Under the pieces are notes generated by a model. It did no database searches. It saw only the letters and a list, made by a program, of their open reading frames with translations, and was not told the origin of the DNA. A DNA stretch of 25,907 bases from a virus: positions 1 through 25,907 of the IMG/VR virus record IMGVR_UViG_3300009481_000085; one strand, given 5' to 3'. The translations under genes were made by a program, and so were the position numbers. Of this stretch, positions 6,588 to 14,643 are shown one piece after another. Position 1 is the stretch's first letter. Each line of letters opens with the position of its first letter.

Positions 6588-6673
6588 TGACAGCACTTGG
6601 ATATTTTATATTAGGTTTTACAATAGTGTTCGTTTCAGGGCTACTAATAATGTACGATGATTTGGAGGATTAA
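6587..6673 (+). CDS. 28-residue single-span membrane peptide
   Basis: The ATG overlaps the stop of the preceding gene (TAATG). The peptide is one hydrophobic helix (about 4-22, LGYFILGFTIVFVSGLLI) with an acidic tail (YDDLED). The bases encoding its end include a GGAGG that serves as ribosome site for the next gene. It is too short for homology-based assignment. Tight coupling on both sides supports it being real, possibly a pinholin or antiholin-like accessory. Confidence 0.5.
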   Translation: MTALGYFILGFTIVFVSGLLIMYDDLED

Positions 6674-6940
6674 ATGTTACAAGCAATGCTAGCTAAAAAA
6701 GCAATCGATATTATACTTAAAAAGGTAATGGAGAAAAGGGAGATTAAAAAGCTTCGTAAGTATGTTGAGGATGATAATGAATTAGACATACAAGTAAAAC
6801 AGATGCAAAAGACTATAGCAAAACAGGGAAAAACTATTGAAAAAAATGAAGTAGATATTGCTAAGTTAAAGGTAGACTCACATCCAAAAAAAAAATTTCA
6901 TGTATGCAAACAATGTAAATGTAAATTAAAGGAGAAATAA
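6674..6940 (+). CDS. coiled-coil protein with C-terminal cysteine cluster
   Basis: This 88-residue protein starts right after the 28-residue peptide, with GGAGG about five bases before its ATG. Residues about 8-66 are highly charged with heptad-like Ile/Leu/Met spacing, suggesting a long coiled coil. The C-terminus holds a compact HVCKQCKCK cluster (H76, C78, C81, C83), which could bind a metal or form disulfides. There is no membrane segment or lipobox, so it is not a recognisable spanin. Function is unknown; placement in the lysis/membrane cassette is the only hint. Confidence 0.65.
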   Translation: MLQAMLAKKAIDIILKKVMEKREIKKLRKYVEDDNELDIQVKQMQKTIAKQGKTIEKNEVDIAKLKVDSHPKKKFHVCKQCKCKLKEK

Positions 6941-6941
6941 T

Positions 6942-7091
6942 ATGTTAGAATTATTAACAAGTAATTGGGAGTATTGTTTACTTGCACTATATGTGCTTGA
7001 AAAAGGAATAAAACTTAGTCCATCTAAAAAAGATGATCTAGTTTGGGATATGGTATTAAAACCTATAGTGGATAAAATTAAAGGTAAATAG
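6942..7091 (+). CDS. 49-residue small membrane-associated protein
   Basis: A good ribosome site (AAAGGAGA) lies seven bases before the ATG at 6942. The N-terminal part (about 8-22, NWEYCLLALYVLEKG) is hydrophobic and could be one short membrane span. The rest is amphipathic with a lysine-rich end. It stops with TAG at 7089-7091, and the G of that stop is the first base of the next gene's GTG start, implying translational coupling. Small proteins of this form are common near lysis or tail-fibre genes in marine phages. Exact role unknown. Confidence 0.55.
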   Translation: MLELLTSNWEYCLLALYVLEKGIKLSPSKKDDLVWDMVLKPIVDKIKGK

Positions 7092-8542
7092 TGCCAAAAA
7101 GAAGTATAAATAAGAGTCAGCCTAAAGATTTTGAGCCTAAAAAGAAAAACCCAATTTCTTTAGGTAATGACTCTAATATTGATAATGATTTTAAACCTTT
7201 TAGAATAGGGGGAATAGATACAGGGCTTGAGTTTAAAAATGGTGAAATAAAATCTTCTGCAAACAACTTTATAACATTACAAGAAACAACTGAGATATTA
7301 AATGTTACTAAAATAAAGGGGAATAGAAGTGGTAGTCAAGAAGTACCTAATTTTATATTTCAAAATCCTGATCCTACTTCTCCTGATACAGGTCTTTGGG
7401 TAAATGTTGCAACAGGAGGATTGTCAATATTAAGGTCTTATGGGTCTGCTGCACACATGGTACAACAGTCAGAGTCAAGTTTTTTCTTTGTAGGTGGTGC
7501 AGATGATGGAGATTTAATAAAGTGGCAAAGAGGCACTAGCTGGCTTACTCCTGATAGCACAGCAATGCAATTAGATTTATATAATACTAGTTTAAGCATA
7601 TTTGATAGGTCTGATGAAGGTGATTATTTTAAAATAGATGTTACTACTCATGGAGCTACTACAATATCAACTGTAGACGATGATGCTACTGCAGCACATT
7701 TAACATTGGATGTTGATGGCGATATACTATTAGAAACTGAAAGAGATTTTGCTGTAGATTCTGAAAGAGATATAATTTTAGATGCAAGTAGAAATACAGC
7801 TACTACATCTGATTTTTTATTGGTTGCAACTAAAAAATTATTTTTTGATGGTGGTTTTAACACATATATAGAAGAACAAAGTGCTGATTTATTAAATTTT
7901 AAAGTGGGTAATGTGGATTTATTTGCTCTTAAAGAAGATGCTACAACATCTGCTGCCCAGTCAAGCATAGTATTTACAGGTTGTCCAATTCAATTAAAAG
8001 ATATTGGAGGAGTTGCTGATACACCTGGTTCTGGGTTTGGCTCTTTGTATGTTAATAGTGATGAATTGTTTTATAAAAATGATAGTGGAACAGTAAACAG
8101 ATTAGATACAGCAAGTAAGTTTTTTCTTAATGTTGGTTGTTATTATGCTACAAGTATAAAGAAATGGCTACCATTAGCACAAGGTGAGTATGACCAAACT
8201 ACATATCCAATAGATTATGCAACTGATAATGCAAATTTTGTTGTTCCTTATGATATGAAAATAAATACTATATATGTAAACCACAATAGACAAAATTCAG
8301 GACAATCACAACCAGGAAATACAGATATACAATTATATAAAGGTGGCTCTGTATATTCAGCAAATGTAACAGTTGATATTAATGGTTCTGGTTATGATGC
8401 AACAAACACAGCAATTGTATATACTTTTGATTTTAGTGGAGAAACTAATACTTTTGCAGCAGGACAGGTAATGGCAATATCTTTAGACCCAACAAGCACA
8501 TCATATTATTTTGCTATAACCATATGTGGAGAATATGTTTAA
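7091..8542 (+). CDS. tail fibre / receptor-binding-like structural protein
   Basis: This 483-residue protein begins at GTG, overlapping the previous TAG. The N-terminus is basic and hydrophilic, followed by RIGGIDTGLEFKNGEIK (about 38-54). A middle region of short repeated beta strands (LTLDVDGDILLETERDF, then VDSERDIILDAS, about 203-233) is typical of trimeric beta-helical phage fibres. The last 140 residues look like a beta-sandwich with regular aromatic strands, ending FAITICGEYV. The C-terminal domain resembles that of the 260-residue protein encoded at 8717 in strand pattern (GCYY or GCYW, then 'VPYDMKINTIYV' or 'VPDNITIDRVVW'). A fibre or decoration role is inferred. The lack of a clear chaperone gene after it leaves the receptor-binding assignment open. 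Confidence 0.6.
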   Translation: MPKRSINKSQPKDFEPKKKNPISLGNDSNIDNDFKPFRIGGIDTGLEFKNGEIKSSANNFITLQETTEILNVTKIKGNRSGSQEVPNFIFQNPDPTSPDTGLWVNVATGGLSILRSYGSAAHMVQQSESSFFFVGGADDGDLIKWQRGTSWLTPDSTAMQLDLYNTSLSIFDRSDEGDYFKIDVTTHGATTISTVDDDATAAHLTLDVDGDILLETERDFAVDSERDIILDASRNTATTSDFLLVATKKLFFDGGFNTYIEEQSADLLNFKVGNVDLFALKEDATTSAAQSSIVFTGCPIQLKDIGGVADTPGSGFGSLYVNSDELFYKNDSGTVNRLDTASKFFLNVGCYYATSIKKWLPLAQGEYDQTTYPIDYATDNANFVVPYDMKINTIYVNHNRQNSGQSQPGNTDIQLYKGGSVYSANVTVDINGSGYDATNTAIVYTFDFSGETNTFAAGQVMAISLDPTSTSYYFAITICGEYV

Positions 8543-8576
8543 TTAAAAATTAAATTAATAAACGAGGAGAAATAAA

Positions 8577-8717
8577 ATGAATTACGAGGAAAAATTAAAA
8601 GAATTGCAAGAAAATGCAGAAAAGTTTAAAAATGCTTATATTAAGTGCATGGGAGCAATCGAATTTTTAGTATCTGAGCAAGAAAAAGCTCAAAAAGATA
8701 AAAAAAAGGATAAATAA
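8577..8717 (+). CDS. 46-residue coiled-coil hypothetical protein
   Basis: A strong ribosome site (GAGGAGA) precedes the ATG at 8577. The product is a charged helix (MNYEEKLKELQENAEKFK at the start), with a short hydrophobic patch (MGAIEFLV) and a lysine-rich end. Its TAA shares a base with the next ATG (TAATG). It could be a small trimerising or chaperone-like partner of the flanking fibre proteins. That is inference from size, helicity and position only. Confidence 0.5.
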   Translation: MNYEEKLKELQENAEKFKNAYIKCMGAIEFLVSEQEKAQKDKKKDK

Positions 8718-9499
8718 TGGCTAGTTTTACAGGAAGTAGTATTAAAAATGTATATAAAGATATTTTACATACATCTAATTCAAACACAGGAATAAACACG
8801 TCTATAAAACAAATTACTTGTGGTGATGGAGATACGACTTCTTTATATTTATCTAATCAAAATGCTAAAGTTCAACCTGCATCAGATTCTACTACTAATA
8901 CTGTTATTTATGATGCTGATGGAAATGCTTTATTTACAGTTGATTCTACTAATGATTTAGTAAAAGCAGGAATAGGACAGCATACTTTAAATACGCAGTA
9001 TGCTACATTTGGAATGACTTCAACTTATTCTTCTATGTCTGCAAATACACATTATTCTATTGCATCAACTTTAACAATATCTAATACTACACCTTTAGCT
9101 ATAGGAACAGGCACAAATCCTGATACAAGTTTAACTGTAGCAACAACAGCTCATGAAGTAATTGGCTGTTATTGGTTTGTTCCTGATAATATAACTATAG
9201 ATAGAGTAGTATGGCTTAGTGCAGCTGATACAGCTACAGGAGATACAACTAGAGCACATTTAATGAGTTACGATATAGACACAGGCAATGGCTCAACAGG
9301 TGGAGATTTATCAAACGGAACAGTTTTAGCAGATGGTGCAGATGTAACAAACGCAGGATATGAACAGGCATATTATCAGCAAATGACAATTCAATCAGCT
9401 AATGTAAACGCAGGTAAAGTTGTACTATTTACATTTAGATCTGATTCAGTAAATTCAGATTATTCAATTAATGCAACAGTCAAATATCATTTAAGGTAA
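8717..9499 (+). CDS. structural protein with C-terminal beta-sandwich (fibre/decoration)
   Basis: This 260-residue Thr/Ser/Asn-rich protein begins MASFTGSSIKNVYKDILHTSN, a start style seen in phage structural proteins that attach to virions. A central NTVIYDADGNALFTVDSTND strand repeat (about 61-80) is followed by a C-terminal domain of about 110 residues (from HEVIGCYWFVPDNITIDRVV) similar in pattern to the end of the protein encoded at 7091. No enzyme motif is seen. The pair may be alternative or cooperating head fibres or tail fibres; neighbours are other structural genes. Start is fixed by the TAATG overlap. Confidence 0.55.
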   Translation: MASFTGSSIKNVYKDILHTSNSNTGINTSIKQITCGDGDTTSLYLSNQNAKVQPASDSTTNTVIYDADGNALFTVDSTNDLVKAGIGQHTLNTQYATFGMTSTYSSMSANTHYSIASTLTISNTTPLAIGTGTNPDTSLTVATTAHEVIGCYWFVPDNITIDRVVWLSAADTATGDTTRAHLMSYDIDTGNGSTGGDLSNGTVLADGADVTNAGYEQAYYQQMTIQSANVNAGKVVLFTFRSDSVNSDYSINATVKYHLR

Positions 9500-9512
9500 A
9501 AAGGGAGTAAGG

Positions 9513-11075
9513 ATGGCACAGGCAAATATAAATTTAAGTATAAATGGAAATTCATTTTCAAAATCAAAAGCATATAATAATATATATGAAAATGCTCAAG
9601 AAATAGATAACACAGATGGATTTATAAATATTTTAACAGTATCTACAACAAAAGGAGCAAATACAGTTAGCAATATTAAAGCTGTATGTGTTTATAATCA
9701 AGGAAACGTTGGTGCAGAACTACAATTTACATATCAAGAATGGAAAAATAATTCTAATACTGACGATGCTAATTCTGTAGATACAGGTGGAGGAGCTACG
9801 GTCACAAGATATGCTACGATGCTTTTGCCTGCAGGAGAGTTTATGTATTTGCCACATGGAAGATTAGTAGGTTATAATGCTGATGCTTCTGCTGCTAATG
9901 CAACTTCTATTTCTAATGTTGCACCTGATTCTAATGAATATGTAGATAGTGGAGCTGATGTAGACCATGCAACATCAGCAACAATGGGCTCTGATGCTAC
10001 TCATACTACTTTAAATTTAGAAAATGGTCATTCAAAATATTTTAAAAGAGGTGATTTAATTCGATTAGAAGATGAAATATGTGAGGTAACTGCAGTTGGT
10101 ACAGGTGCTGATTTAGCTAATAGTACATTAACCATTATAAGAGGAACTCATGGCTCTACTGCTGCTACTCATGCAGACGATGTTGCTGTAAGATTTCCAT
10201 TTTTTAATGCCTATAATAATTTTGATAGATATACTGTTGCACAAACAAATAAAGATGGAAAATTTAAAGCTATGAACTTTTTTGGTTATGGAAGAACTTC
10301 TGATACAATATCTGATGGAATTGTTCCTGGTTCTGTGACATTTAAGTTTTATAATTCTGGTTATCAAGAAATTGGATTATCAGGAATTACTGCTAATACA
10401 AATACAGGATTGTCTGCTTCTACAACTTATTATTTTAAGATAGCAGTAGATGGAGGTTCTGCTTATGAAGTTGCATTTACAACAGACTCATCAAATGTTA
10501 ATTTTGGGGGCAAAAATGGTGTTTTAAGCAAGATTCAAGACATATTGGATACTCAGTATTACACAGAAGGTAATCTTTTTGAAAAAAGAGTAACTGTAGG
10601 TATTGTAAATGGAGATGTAAGATTTACGTCAGGTTCTTTTTTAGCTACATCTGCAATAGCTTTAACTGCAGGTACAAGTGGAACTGCTAATACTGATGAA
10701 CTTTTTGATGGTACAAACCAAATAGCAAGATTTCCTGCTAAAGTAGAGTCTGCTGTAGCTGCTAGACTACCTGAAGATACACTATTCAACAGAGTAACTT
10801 ATGAAGAAAATCCAAATGTTGGAGCATTTATGTATGATGATGGTAATGGTAATTTAGTTGGAGCAGGATCAGGTACTATAAATTATGAAACTGGAGCTGT
10901 AGATTTTACTGCAATGTCTAATGCTGAGTTTGTAATATCTGCAACTTATTTATCTGCACATAGTGGTGGAACTAATGTGTCTACTGCTAATGGTCATAAT
11001 CATTTGACTGCTATTGGAGCAAGAAGCACAAATCAAAAATTAAATGCTACAGTTAAAGTGATAGCATTAAACTAA
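9513..11075 (+). CDS. large structural protein with inserted beta module
   Basis: This 520-residue protein is rich in Ala, Thr, Asn and Gly and carries no catalytic motif. Residues about 142-228 hold a module containing KRGDLIRLEDEICEVTAV, then LTIIRGTHGSTAATHAD. The pattern 'GD-x-I-x-x-x-x-E-x-x-x-V … RG-x-x-G-(S/T)-x-A-x-x-H' recurs in many phage structural proteins and in the adaptor encoded at 11445. The C-terminal part (AHSGGTNVSTANGHNHLTA) is His/Asn-rich. Position before the head-tail joining genes suggests a decoration, head-fibre or neck protein. The start at 9513 has a GGGAG ribosome site. The function cannot be narrowed from sequence alone. Confidence 0.55.
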   Translation: MAQANINLSINGNSFSKSKAYNNIYENAQEIDNTDGFINILTVSTTKGANTVSNIKAVCVYNQGNVGAELQFTYQEWKNNSNTDDANSVDTGGGATVTRYATMLLPAGEFMYLPHGRLVGYNADASAANATSISNVAPDSNEYVDSGADVDHATSATMGSDATHTTLNLENGHSKYFKRGDLIRLEDEICEVTAVGTGADLANSTLTIIRGTHGSTAATHADDVAVRFPFFNAYNNFDRYTVAQTNKDGKFKAMNFFGYGRTSDTISDGIVPGSVTFKFYNSGYQEIGLSGITANTNTGLSASTTYYFKIAVDGGSAYEVAFTTDSSNVNFGGKNGVLSKIQDILDTQYYTEGNLFEKRVTVGIVNGDVRFTSGSFLATSAIALTAGTSGTANTDELFDGTNQIARFPAKVESAVAARLPEDTLFNRVTYEENPNVGAFMYDDGNGNLVGAGSGTINYETGAVDFTAMSNAEFVISATYLSAHSGGTNVSTANGHNHLTAIGARSTNQKLNATVKVIALN

Positions 11076-11084
11076 GGGGAAAAT

Positions 11085-11177
11085 ATGCCATACGGAAAAG
11101 GAACATACGGAAAAAAGAGGGGTAGACCTTCTAAAAAAATGAAGAAAAAAGTAGTTAGAAGAAAAAGGAAAAAGTGA
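11085..11177 (+). CDS. 30-residue highly basic peptide
   Basis: The peptide begins MPYGKGTYGKKRGRPSKK and then consists almost only of Lys, Arg and Val, with no acidic residue at all. A ribosome site (AAGGGGA) precedes the ATG. RGRP resembles an AT-hook core, which binds the minor groove of AT-rich DNA. It is one base short of touching the next gene, also very basic, so the two are likely co-translated. A nucleic-acid-binding or DNA-neutralising virion role is plausible but unproven. Confidence 0.65.
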   Translation: MPYGKGTYGKKRGRPSKKMKKKVVRRKRKK

Positions 11178-11178
11178 A

Positions 11179-11436
11179 ATGGCTAAATATCAAGGAAAAT
11201 CGGTTCGATTAAATAAACCTTCAAGAATTACAAAAGGTCAGCCAGGGTATGGTCGCAAAAAATTTAAAGTATTTGTTAAAAGTGGTAGCAAGGTTAAGAA
11301 GGTTATGTTTGGTGATCCTAATATGAGGATTAAAAAATCTAGTCCTGCAAGGAGAAAGTCTTTTAGAGCTAGACATAAGTGTTCTACAGCAACAGATAAA
11401 ACAACAGCAAGGTATTGGTCTTGCAAGAAATGGTAG
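11179..11436 (+). CDS. 85-residue basic conserved phage protein
   Basis: The protein is strongly basic. Its second half reads MFGDPNMRIKKSSPARRKSF, then RARHKCSTATDKTTARYWSCKKW. This signature, 'FGDPNM-x-I-(K)-x-x-x-P-x-RR-x-SF-x-A-RH-x-C', is recognisable as a small family common in marine phages and large viruses, with conserved Cys, His and Trp residues that could bind a metal or DNA. Its function is not established. Here it sits between structural genes and directly follows a 30-residue basic peptide. TAG ends the gene and a ribosome site for the next gene follows immediately. Confidence 0.7.
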   Translation: MAKYQGKSVRLNKPSRITKGQPGYGRKKFKVFVKSGSKVKKVMFGDPNMRIKKSSPARRKSFRARHKCSTATDKTTARYWSCKKW

Positions 11437-11444
11437 GAGAATAA

Positions 11445-12683
11445 ATGGCGACAGCACCAACATATTGTACACATAGACAATTAAAGGATGTATTTCCTCA
11501 AGTAGATTCATTTGATAATAAAAGACCTTTATATGGATGGGAAGTGGGAGTAGAAGATTTTTATGATAGCACTATAGATACTTACTATACTTCAAATACA
11601 GGTTTAGTTACACAATTATTTTGGGATGGTTCGCAAGTTGATAAAATTTCATTTAATACTACAGAAACCACTCAGGTTGCTACAGAGTTAAGCCCATCTG
11701 CTTCAACTCTTGTTTTAGATAGCACATCAGGGATAGGTGCAAGTGATATTCTAAAAATTAATAATGAATATTTAATGGTAGGTTCAGTAGATGATGGAAC
11801 TACTATTACTTTAACATCCTTGGCATCCAAAAGAGGTATGTTTGGAACTTCTGCTCAAAAACATCCTGTTGATTCAAGTGTTTATTTAATCGTAGATGCA
11901 AGTACAGAAATAGGAGATTCTACTTCTCAAGGTATAGATGCTTTAAGTTTTTTTTATGATACAAATTTAGATACTTGTGTTTTAATAGTAAGTGGAGCTA
12001 ACCCAAATGATTATTTGGTTGAGGCAGGAGAAGATTTTTCTACTTTAATTACTAGAATCACATCTAATGCTAGTAGATATTTAGATGCTAAATTAGACCC
12101 TAATCTACCCAAAGAACAATTAAGAGATAAATCAGGTAATTTTGATTATATAATAATAAGAACAACTGCACTTATAGCAGCTACATTTCTTATTAGAAGC
12201 CATGACCCAACATCTGAAATAGCAAATGCACTTATGGAAGATGCAGAGGGTAATATAGATGCTTTAAATAAAGGAGGAGCAGCTTTATCATGGCAAACAA
12301 CAGGCGACTCATCTAAAGGTGTTGTAAGAGATATTACTTATACATCAGGAAGCATAAGACCTGTAGATACAAGAGGAAGATGGTCAGGTACTTGGGATTT
12401 AATAAGGGTTACTATTAGCTCAACTACAGCAGGAGTTATTGGAACTGCTAAATATAATGTATATGTAAAAGATTCAGATGGATTGAAAAATAATCAAGTT
12501 GTAACTGAAGAAGTTATAACAGGCGATTATCAGACTTTAGCAGGAGGGCTTCAAATAAGATTTGGAGGTAAAACAGATGCTTCTACAGCAGTTGCAAATA
12601 ATGAATGGGAAATTGAAGTCTCAGGTTGGGAAGAAGAAGTAGACAATTCTGCTATTAACTCAGTAAGAATGACAAGAAGATAG
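11445..12683 (+). CDS. head-tail adaptor (connector) with inserted beta domains
   Basis: The adaptor sits under the portal and starts the neck. This 412-residue protein opens YCTHRQLKDVFPQVDSFDN (about 7-25), typical of HK97 gp6/SPP1 gp15-type adaptors. It then carries a beta module (about 78-150) with the same 'G-x-x-D-I-L-K-I-N-x-E … KRGMFGTSAQKH' pattern as the protein encoded at 9513. The helical bundle resumes at about 195-275 (ISRYLDAKLD-like region, then IIIRTTALIAATFLIRS), and a second beta-rich region lies at 290-410. Usual adaptors are 100-200 residues, so insertions account for the extra length. It is followed by the tail terminator, which fits the head-tail joining order. Confidence 0.7.
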   Translation: MATAPTYCTHRQLKDVFPQVDSFDNKRPLYGWEVGVEDFYDSTIDTYYTSNTGLVTQLFWDGSQVDKISFNTTETTQVATELSPSASTLVLDSTSGIGASDILKINNEYLMVGSVDDGTTITLTSLASKRGMFGTSAQKHPVDSSVYLIVDASTEIGDSTSQGIDALSFFYDTNLDTCVLIVSGANPNDYLVEAGEDFSTLITRITSNASRYLDAKLDPNLPKEQLRDKSGNFDYIIIRTTALIAATFLIRSHDPTSEIANALMEDAEGNIDALNKGGAALSWQTTGDSSKGVVRDITYTSGSIRPVDTRGRWSGTWDLIRVTISSTTAGVIGTAKYNVYVKDSDGLKNNQVVTEEVITGDYQTLAGGLQIRFGGKTDASTAVANNEWEIEVSGWEEEVDNSAINSVRMTRR

Positions 12684-12703
12684 GAATTTGGAAAATTAGC
12701 TAA

Positions 12704-13141
12704 ATGGCAGTAAATTTTACAAACAACTGGAAGAATATTTTAGACAAGTTAGAGTCTATTCTGGAAACAGAATTTAAAGGGGCTCTACCTGTTTATAAGG
12801 GTAAAGATATACCTAAAGGTGTAAATCAAGGTTTACAGCTTATACCTACAGGGTCAGTATTAACTGATTATAATGCAACCTCTGAAACAAGAGAATTTTC
12901 TGTAACTATAAGGTATGTTTTTGCAGAGGCTAATGTAAATGAAAGAGCATTAGACCATATACTTAGACAAATTTCAAGAATAGAAGCACTTATACATGAT
13001 AATGTAGCTATGACACTTTCAGATAGTAGTAATGCTTTTAATTGCAGGTTTGAAAATACAGATTTAAATACTGATGATGAATCAGGGATTTATGTAACAG
13101 AATGGGCATGGAAATGCCAACACTTAGGTAATATAGGCTAG
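12704..13141 (+). CDS. tail terminator / tail completion protein
   Basis: This 145-residue protein has an N-terminal helix (NWKNILDKLESILETEF), then alternating beta strands with an FSVTIRYVFAEA core and a C-terminal YVTEWAWKCQHLG. That alpha-beta pattern and length fit tail terminators of the lambda gpU / SPP1 gp17 type, which cap the tail tube and join it to the head. Placement between the adaptor and the tail tube gene supports this. No other function is suggested. Start ATG at 12704 follows the adaptor TAG by 20 bases. There is no strong ribosome site, so some coupling to the upstream gene is likely. Confidence 0.65.
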   Translation: MAVNFTNNWKNILDKLESILETEFKGALPVYKGKDIPKGVNQGLQLIPTGSVLTDYNATSETREFSVTIRYVFAEANVNERALDHILRQISRIEALIHDNVAMTLSDSSNAFNCRFENTDLNTDDESGIYVTEWAWKCQHLGNIG

Positions 13142-13149
13142 GAGGGCTT

Positions 13150-13344
13150 ATGAAAATAAAACTAAAAAAGGGAGTAGTATTGCCGAATAATTGGAAAAGC
13201 TGTAAGTGCTCTGCACAAGATTGGGCAGACCTAAATGGTGGCAAATCAATAGAAGTCAATTCTGTTCCAAAATTAATAGAAAATGATGTAGATGTTTTAG
13301 AATCAGCATCAAAAAATAAAAGTAAAAGTAAGGAGAGTAAATAA
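13150..13344 (+). CDS. 64-residue hypothetical protein in tail module
   Basis: A strong ribosome site (GGAGGG) precedes this ATG. The N-terminal half (MKIKLKKGVVLPNNWKSCKC) is basic with two nearby cysteines, and the C-terminal third is Ser/Lys/Asn low complexity. The TAA shares a base with the tail tube gene start (TAATG). Small proteins between tail terminator and tube genes are common in siphoviruses and often lack an assigned function. This one is not recognised. Confidence 0.6.
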   Translation: MKIKLKKGVVLPNNWKSCKCSAQDWADLNGGKSIEVNSVPKLIENDVDVLESASKNKSKSKESK

Positions 13345-14345
13345 TGGCAACAGTAGCACATTCGTTTTCTCCCAAAGAGTTTAAATGCTTTGTTATATCT
13401 GATGCAACTAACGCAGGAGCATCAGGCATACACGCATCAAATATGCTTCAATTAGATGTCGATTCAATATCTTTTCCATCACTAAATGTAAATCAATCAT
13501 TAGATGTTAGAAGTGGTGTGGGGCATACTCTTAAGGATGAAGATTTTTTTCAAGATAATAAAATGAGAGTAGTTGAATTAGGTTTATCAGGTACATTACA
13601 TGATGATGTAGGGCATAGATTGCTTATAGCTAATATTTGTGGAGCTGCACAAGCAGATGATACAAACCAAACTATTGGTAGTGCACATAAAATAGTAGCA
13701 CAAAAATATGGTGCAGCAGTAACAAACAATGCTTCATCATTAACTATAGTCCTTCAGCCTTCAGATGTTACTAATCAAACAGGACTAGAATTTCCTGGAA
13801 TGGTTGTGACTAATTTTGCAATTTCAGCAGATGCAGGAACAGAGGGTGGAAGATACAAGTTTTCTTGTACACTTCAATCAGGCAAAACTCCTGATTTAGC
13901 TTCTACTGCTGCAGCAGGAAGTACAGTATATGCAAATACCACAACAACAACTTTAGCTTCGGCAAGTGGTGTTGAGGTTTATAACGCAGATGCAGTATTG
14001 AATAGTTTTACAACTACAATTGATTATCCTGCTGTATTTTCAGGGATTACATCTACAGGTTATGACATAGTTAGTAGAGGAGCTGAATGTTCTGTAACTC
14101 ACGATTGTCAAGTTAAGTATGATGGAAACACTAAAGGATTAGTAAATTCATTTGACACGCAGACTGCTGCAAATGCAGAAACTACATTTATTGTTGTGAA
14201 CAATGGTAAGTTTGGTGTAGACACAGCTAATGGAGTATTAACAAATGTAGCATATTCCGAAGGTGATGTAATGATGCTTGATGTTTCAATTAAAGCTGTT
14301 GATGATGGTTCTGATGATGTTCTTATAATTGATTTGAGTGATTAA
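13344..14345 (+). CDS. major tail (tube) protein
   Basis: This 333-residue protein directly follows the tail terminator region and precedes the tail chaperone pair and tape measure, the standard position of the siphovirus tube subunit. It is beta-rich and acidic, with strands such as KMRVVELGLSGTL, GLEFPGMVVTNFAIS and GGRYKFSCTLQSGK that suit the tube fold. A Thr-rich segment (about 195-210) may link a second, Ig-like C-terminal domain (AECSVTHDCQVKYDGNTKG and following). Tube monomers with an added decoration domain are common. No protease or enzyme motif is visible. The fold is inferred from position and strand pattern. Confidence 0.7.
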   Translation: MATVAHSFSPKEFKCFVISDATNAGASGIHASNMLQLDVDSISFPSLNVNQSLDVRSGVGHTLKDEDFFQDNKMRVVELGLSGTLHDDVGHRLLIANICGAAQADDTNQTIGSAHKIVAQKYGAAVTNNASSLTIVLQPSDVTNQTGLEFPGMVVTNFAISADAGTEGGRYKFSCTLQSGKTPDLASTAAAGSTVYANTTTTTLASASGVEVYNADAVLNSFTTTIDYPAVFSGITSTGYDIVSRGAECSVTHDCQVKYDGNTKGLVNSFDTQTAANAETTFIVVNNGKFGVDTANGVLTNVAYSEGDVMMLDVSIKAVDDGSDDVLIIDLSD

Positions 14346-14367
14346 TAAGTAAAGATACGAGGAGATT

Positions 14368-14643
14368 ATGAAAGTAAAACTGCAATCAGGCAGAGAAGTT
14401 GATATAAAAGACTTATCTGTTGATGAACGAGATGAATTATTAGACAATGTAGATACAGACACTTCAGAGGATGGAGTTAAGATAAAGGCATTACACTCTA
14501 CTATGACTAAGTTTATAAGGATGGGTGTTAAAGGATCTAACGATAAATTTATATTATCTTTATCCTTTGCTGAAAAGACAGAGATATTCCAACTAATGCA
14601 GGAGGAATACTTGAATCTGGGGGAAGAAAAAGCCTCCAATTAA
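14368..14643 (+). CDS. tail assembly chaperone, short form (gpG-like)
   Basis: This 91-residue acidic protein sits between the tail tube and tape measure genes, where lambda encodes gpG. It begins MKVKLQSGREVDIKDLSVDE with a helical, charged remainder (TKFIRMGVKG, AEKTEIFQLMQEEYLNL). The gene has a GAGGAG ribosome site five bases from its ATG. A G-rich slippery run and a downstream hairpin near its 3' end (14619-14676) would shift a fraction of ribosomes into the -1 frame to make the longer fusion. The short form is the zero-frame product, ending at the TAA at 14641-14643. Confidence 0.7.
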   Translation: MKVKLQSGREVDIKDLSVDERDELLDNVDTDTSEDGVKIKALHSTMTKFIRMGVKGSNDKFILSLSFAEKTEIFQLMQEEYLNLGEEKASN

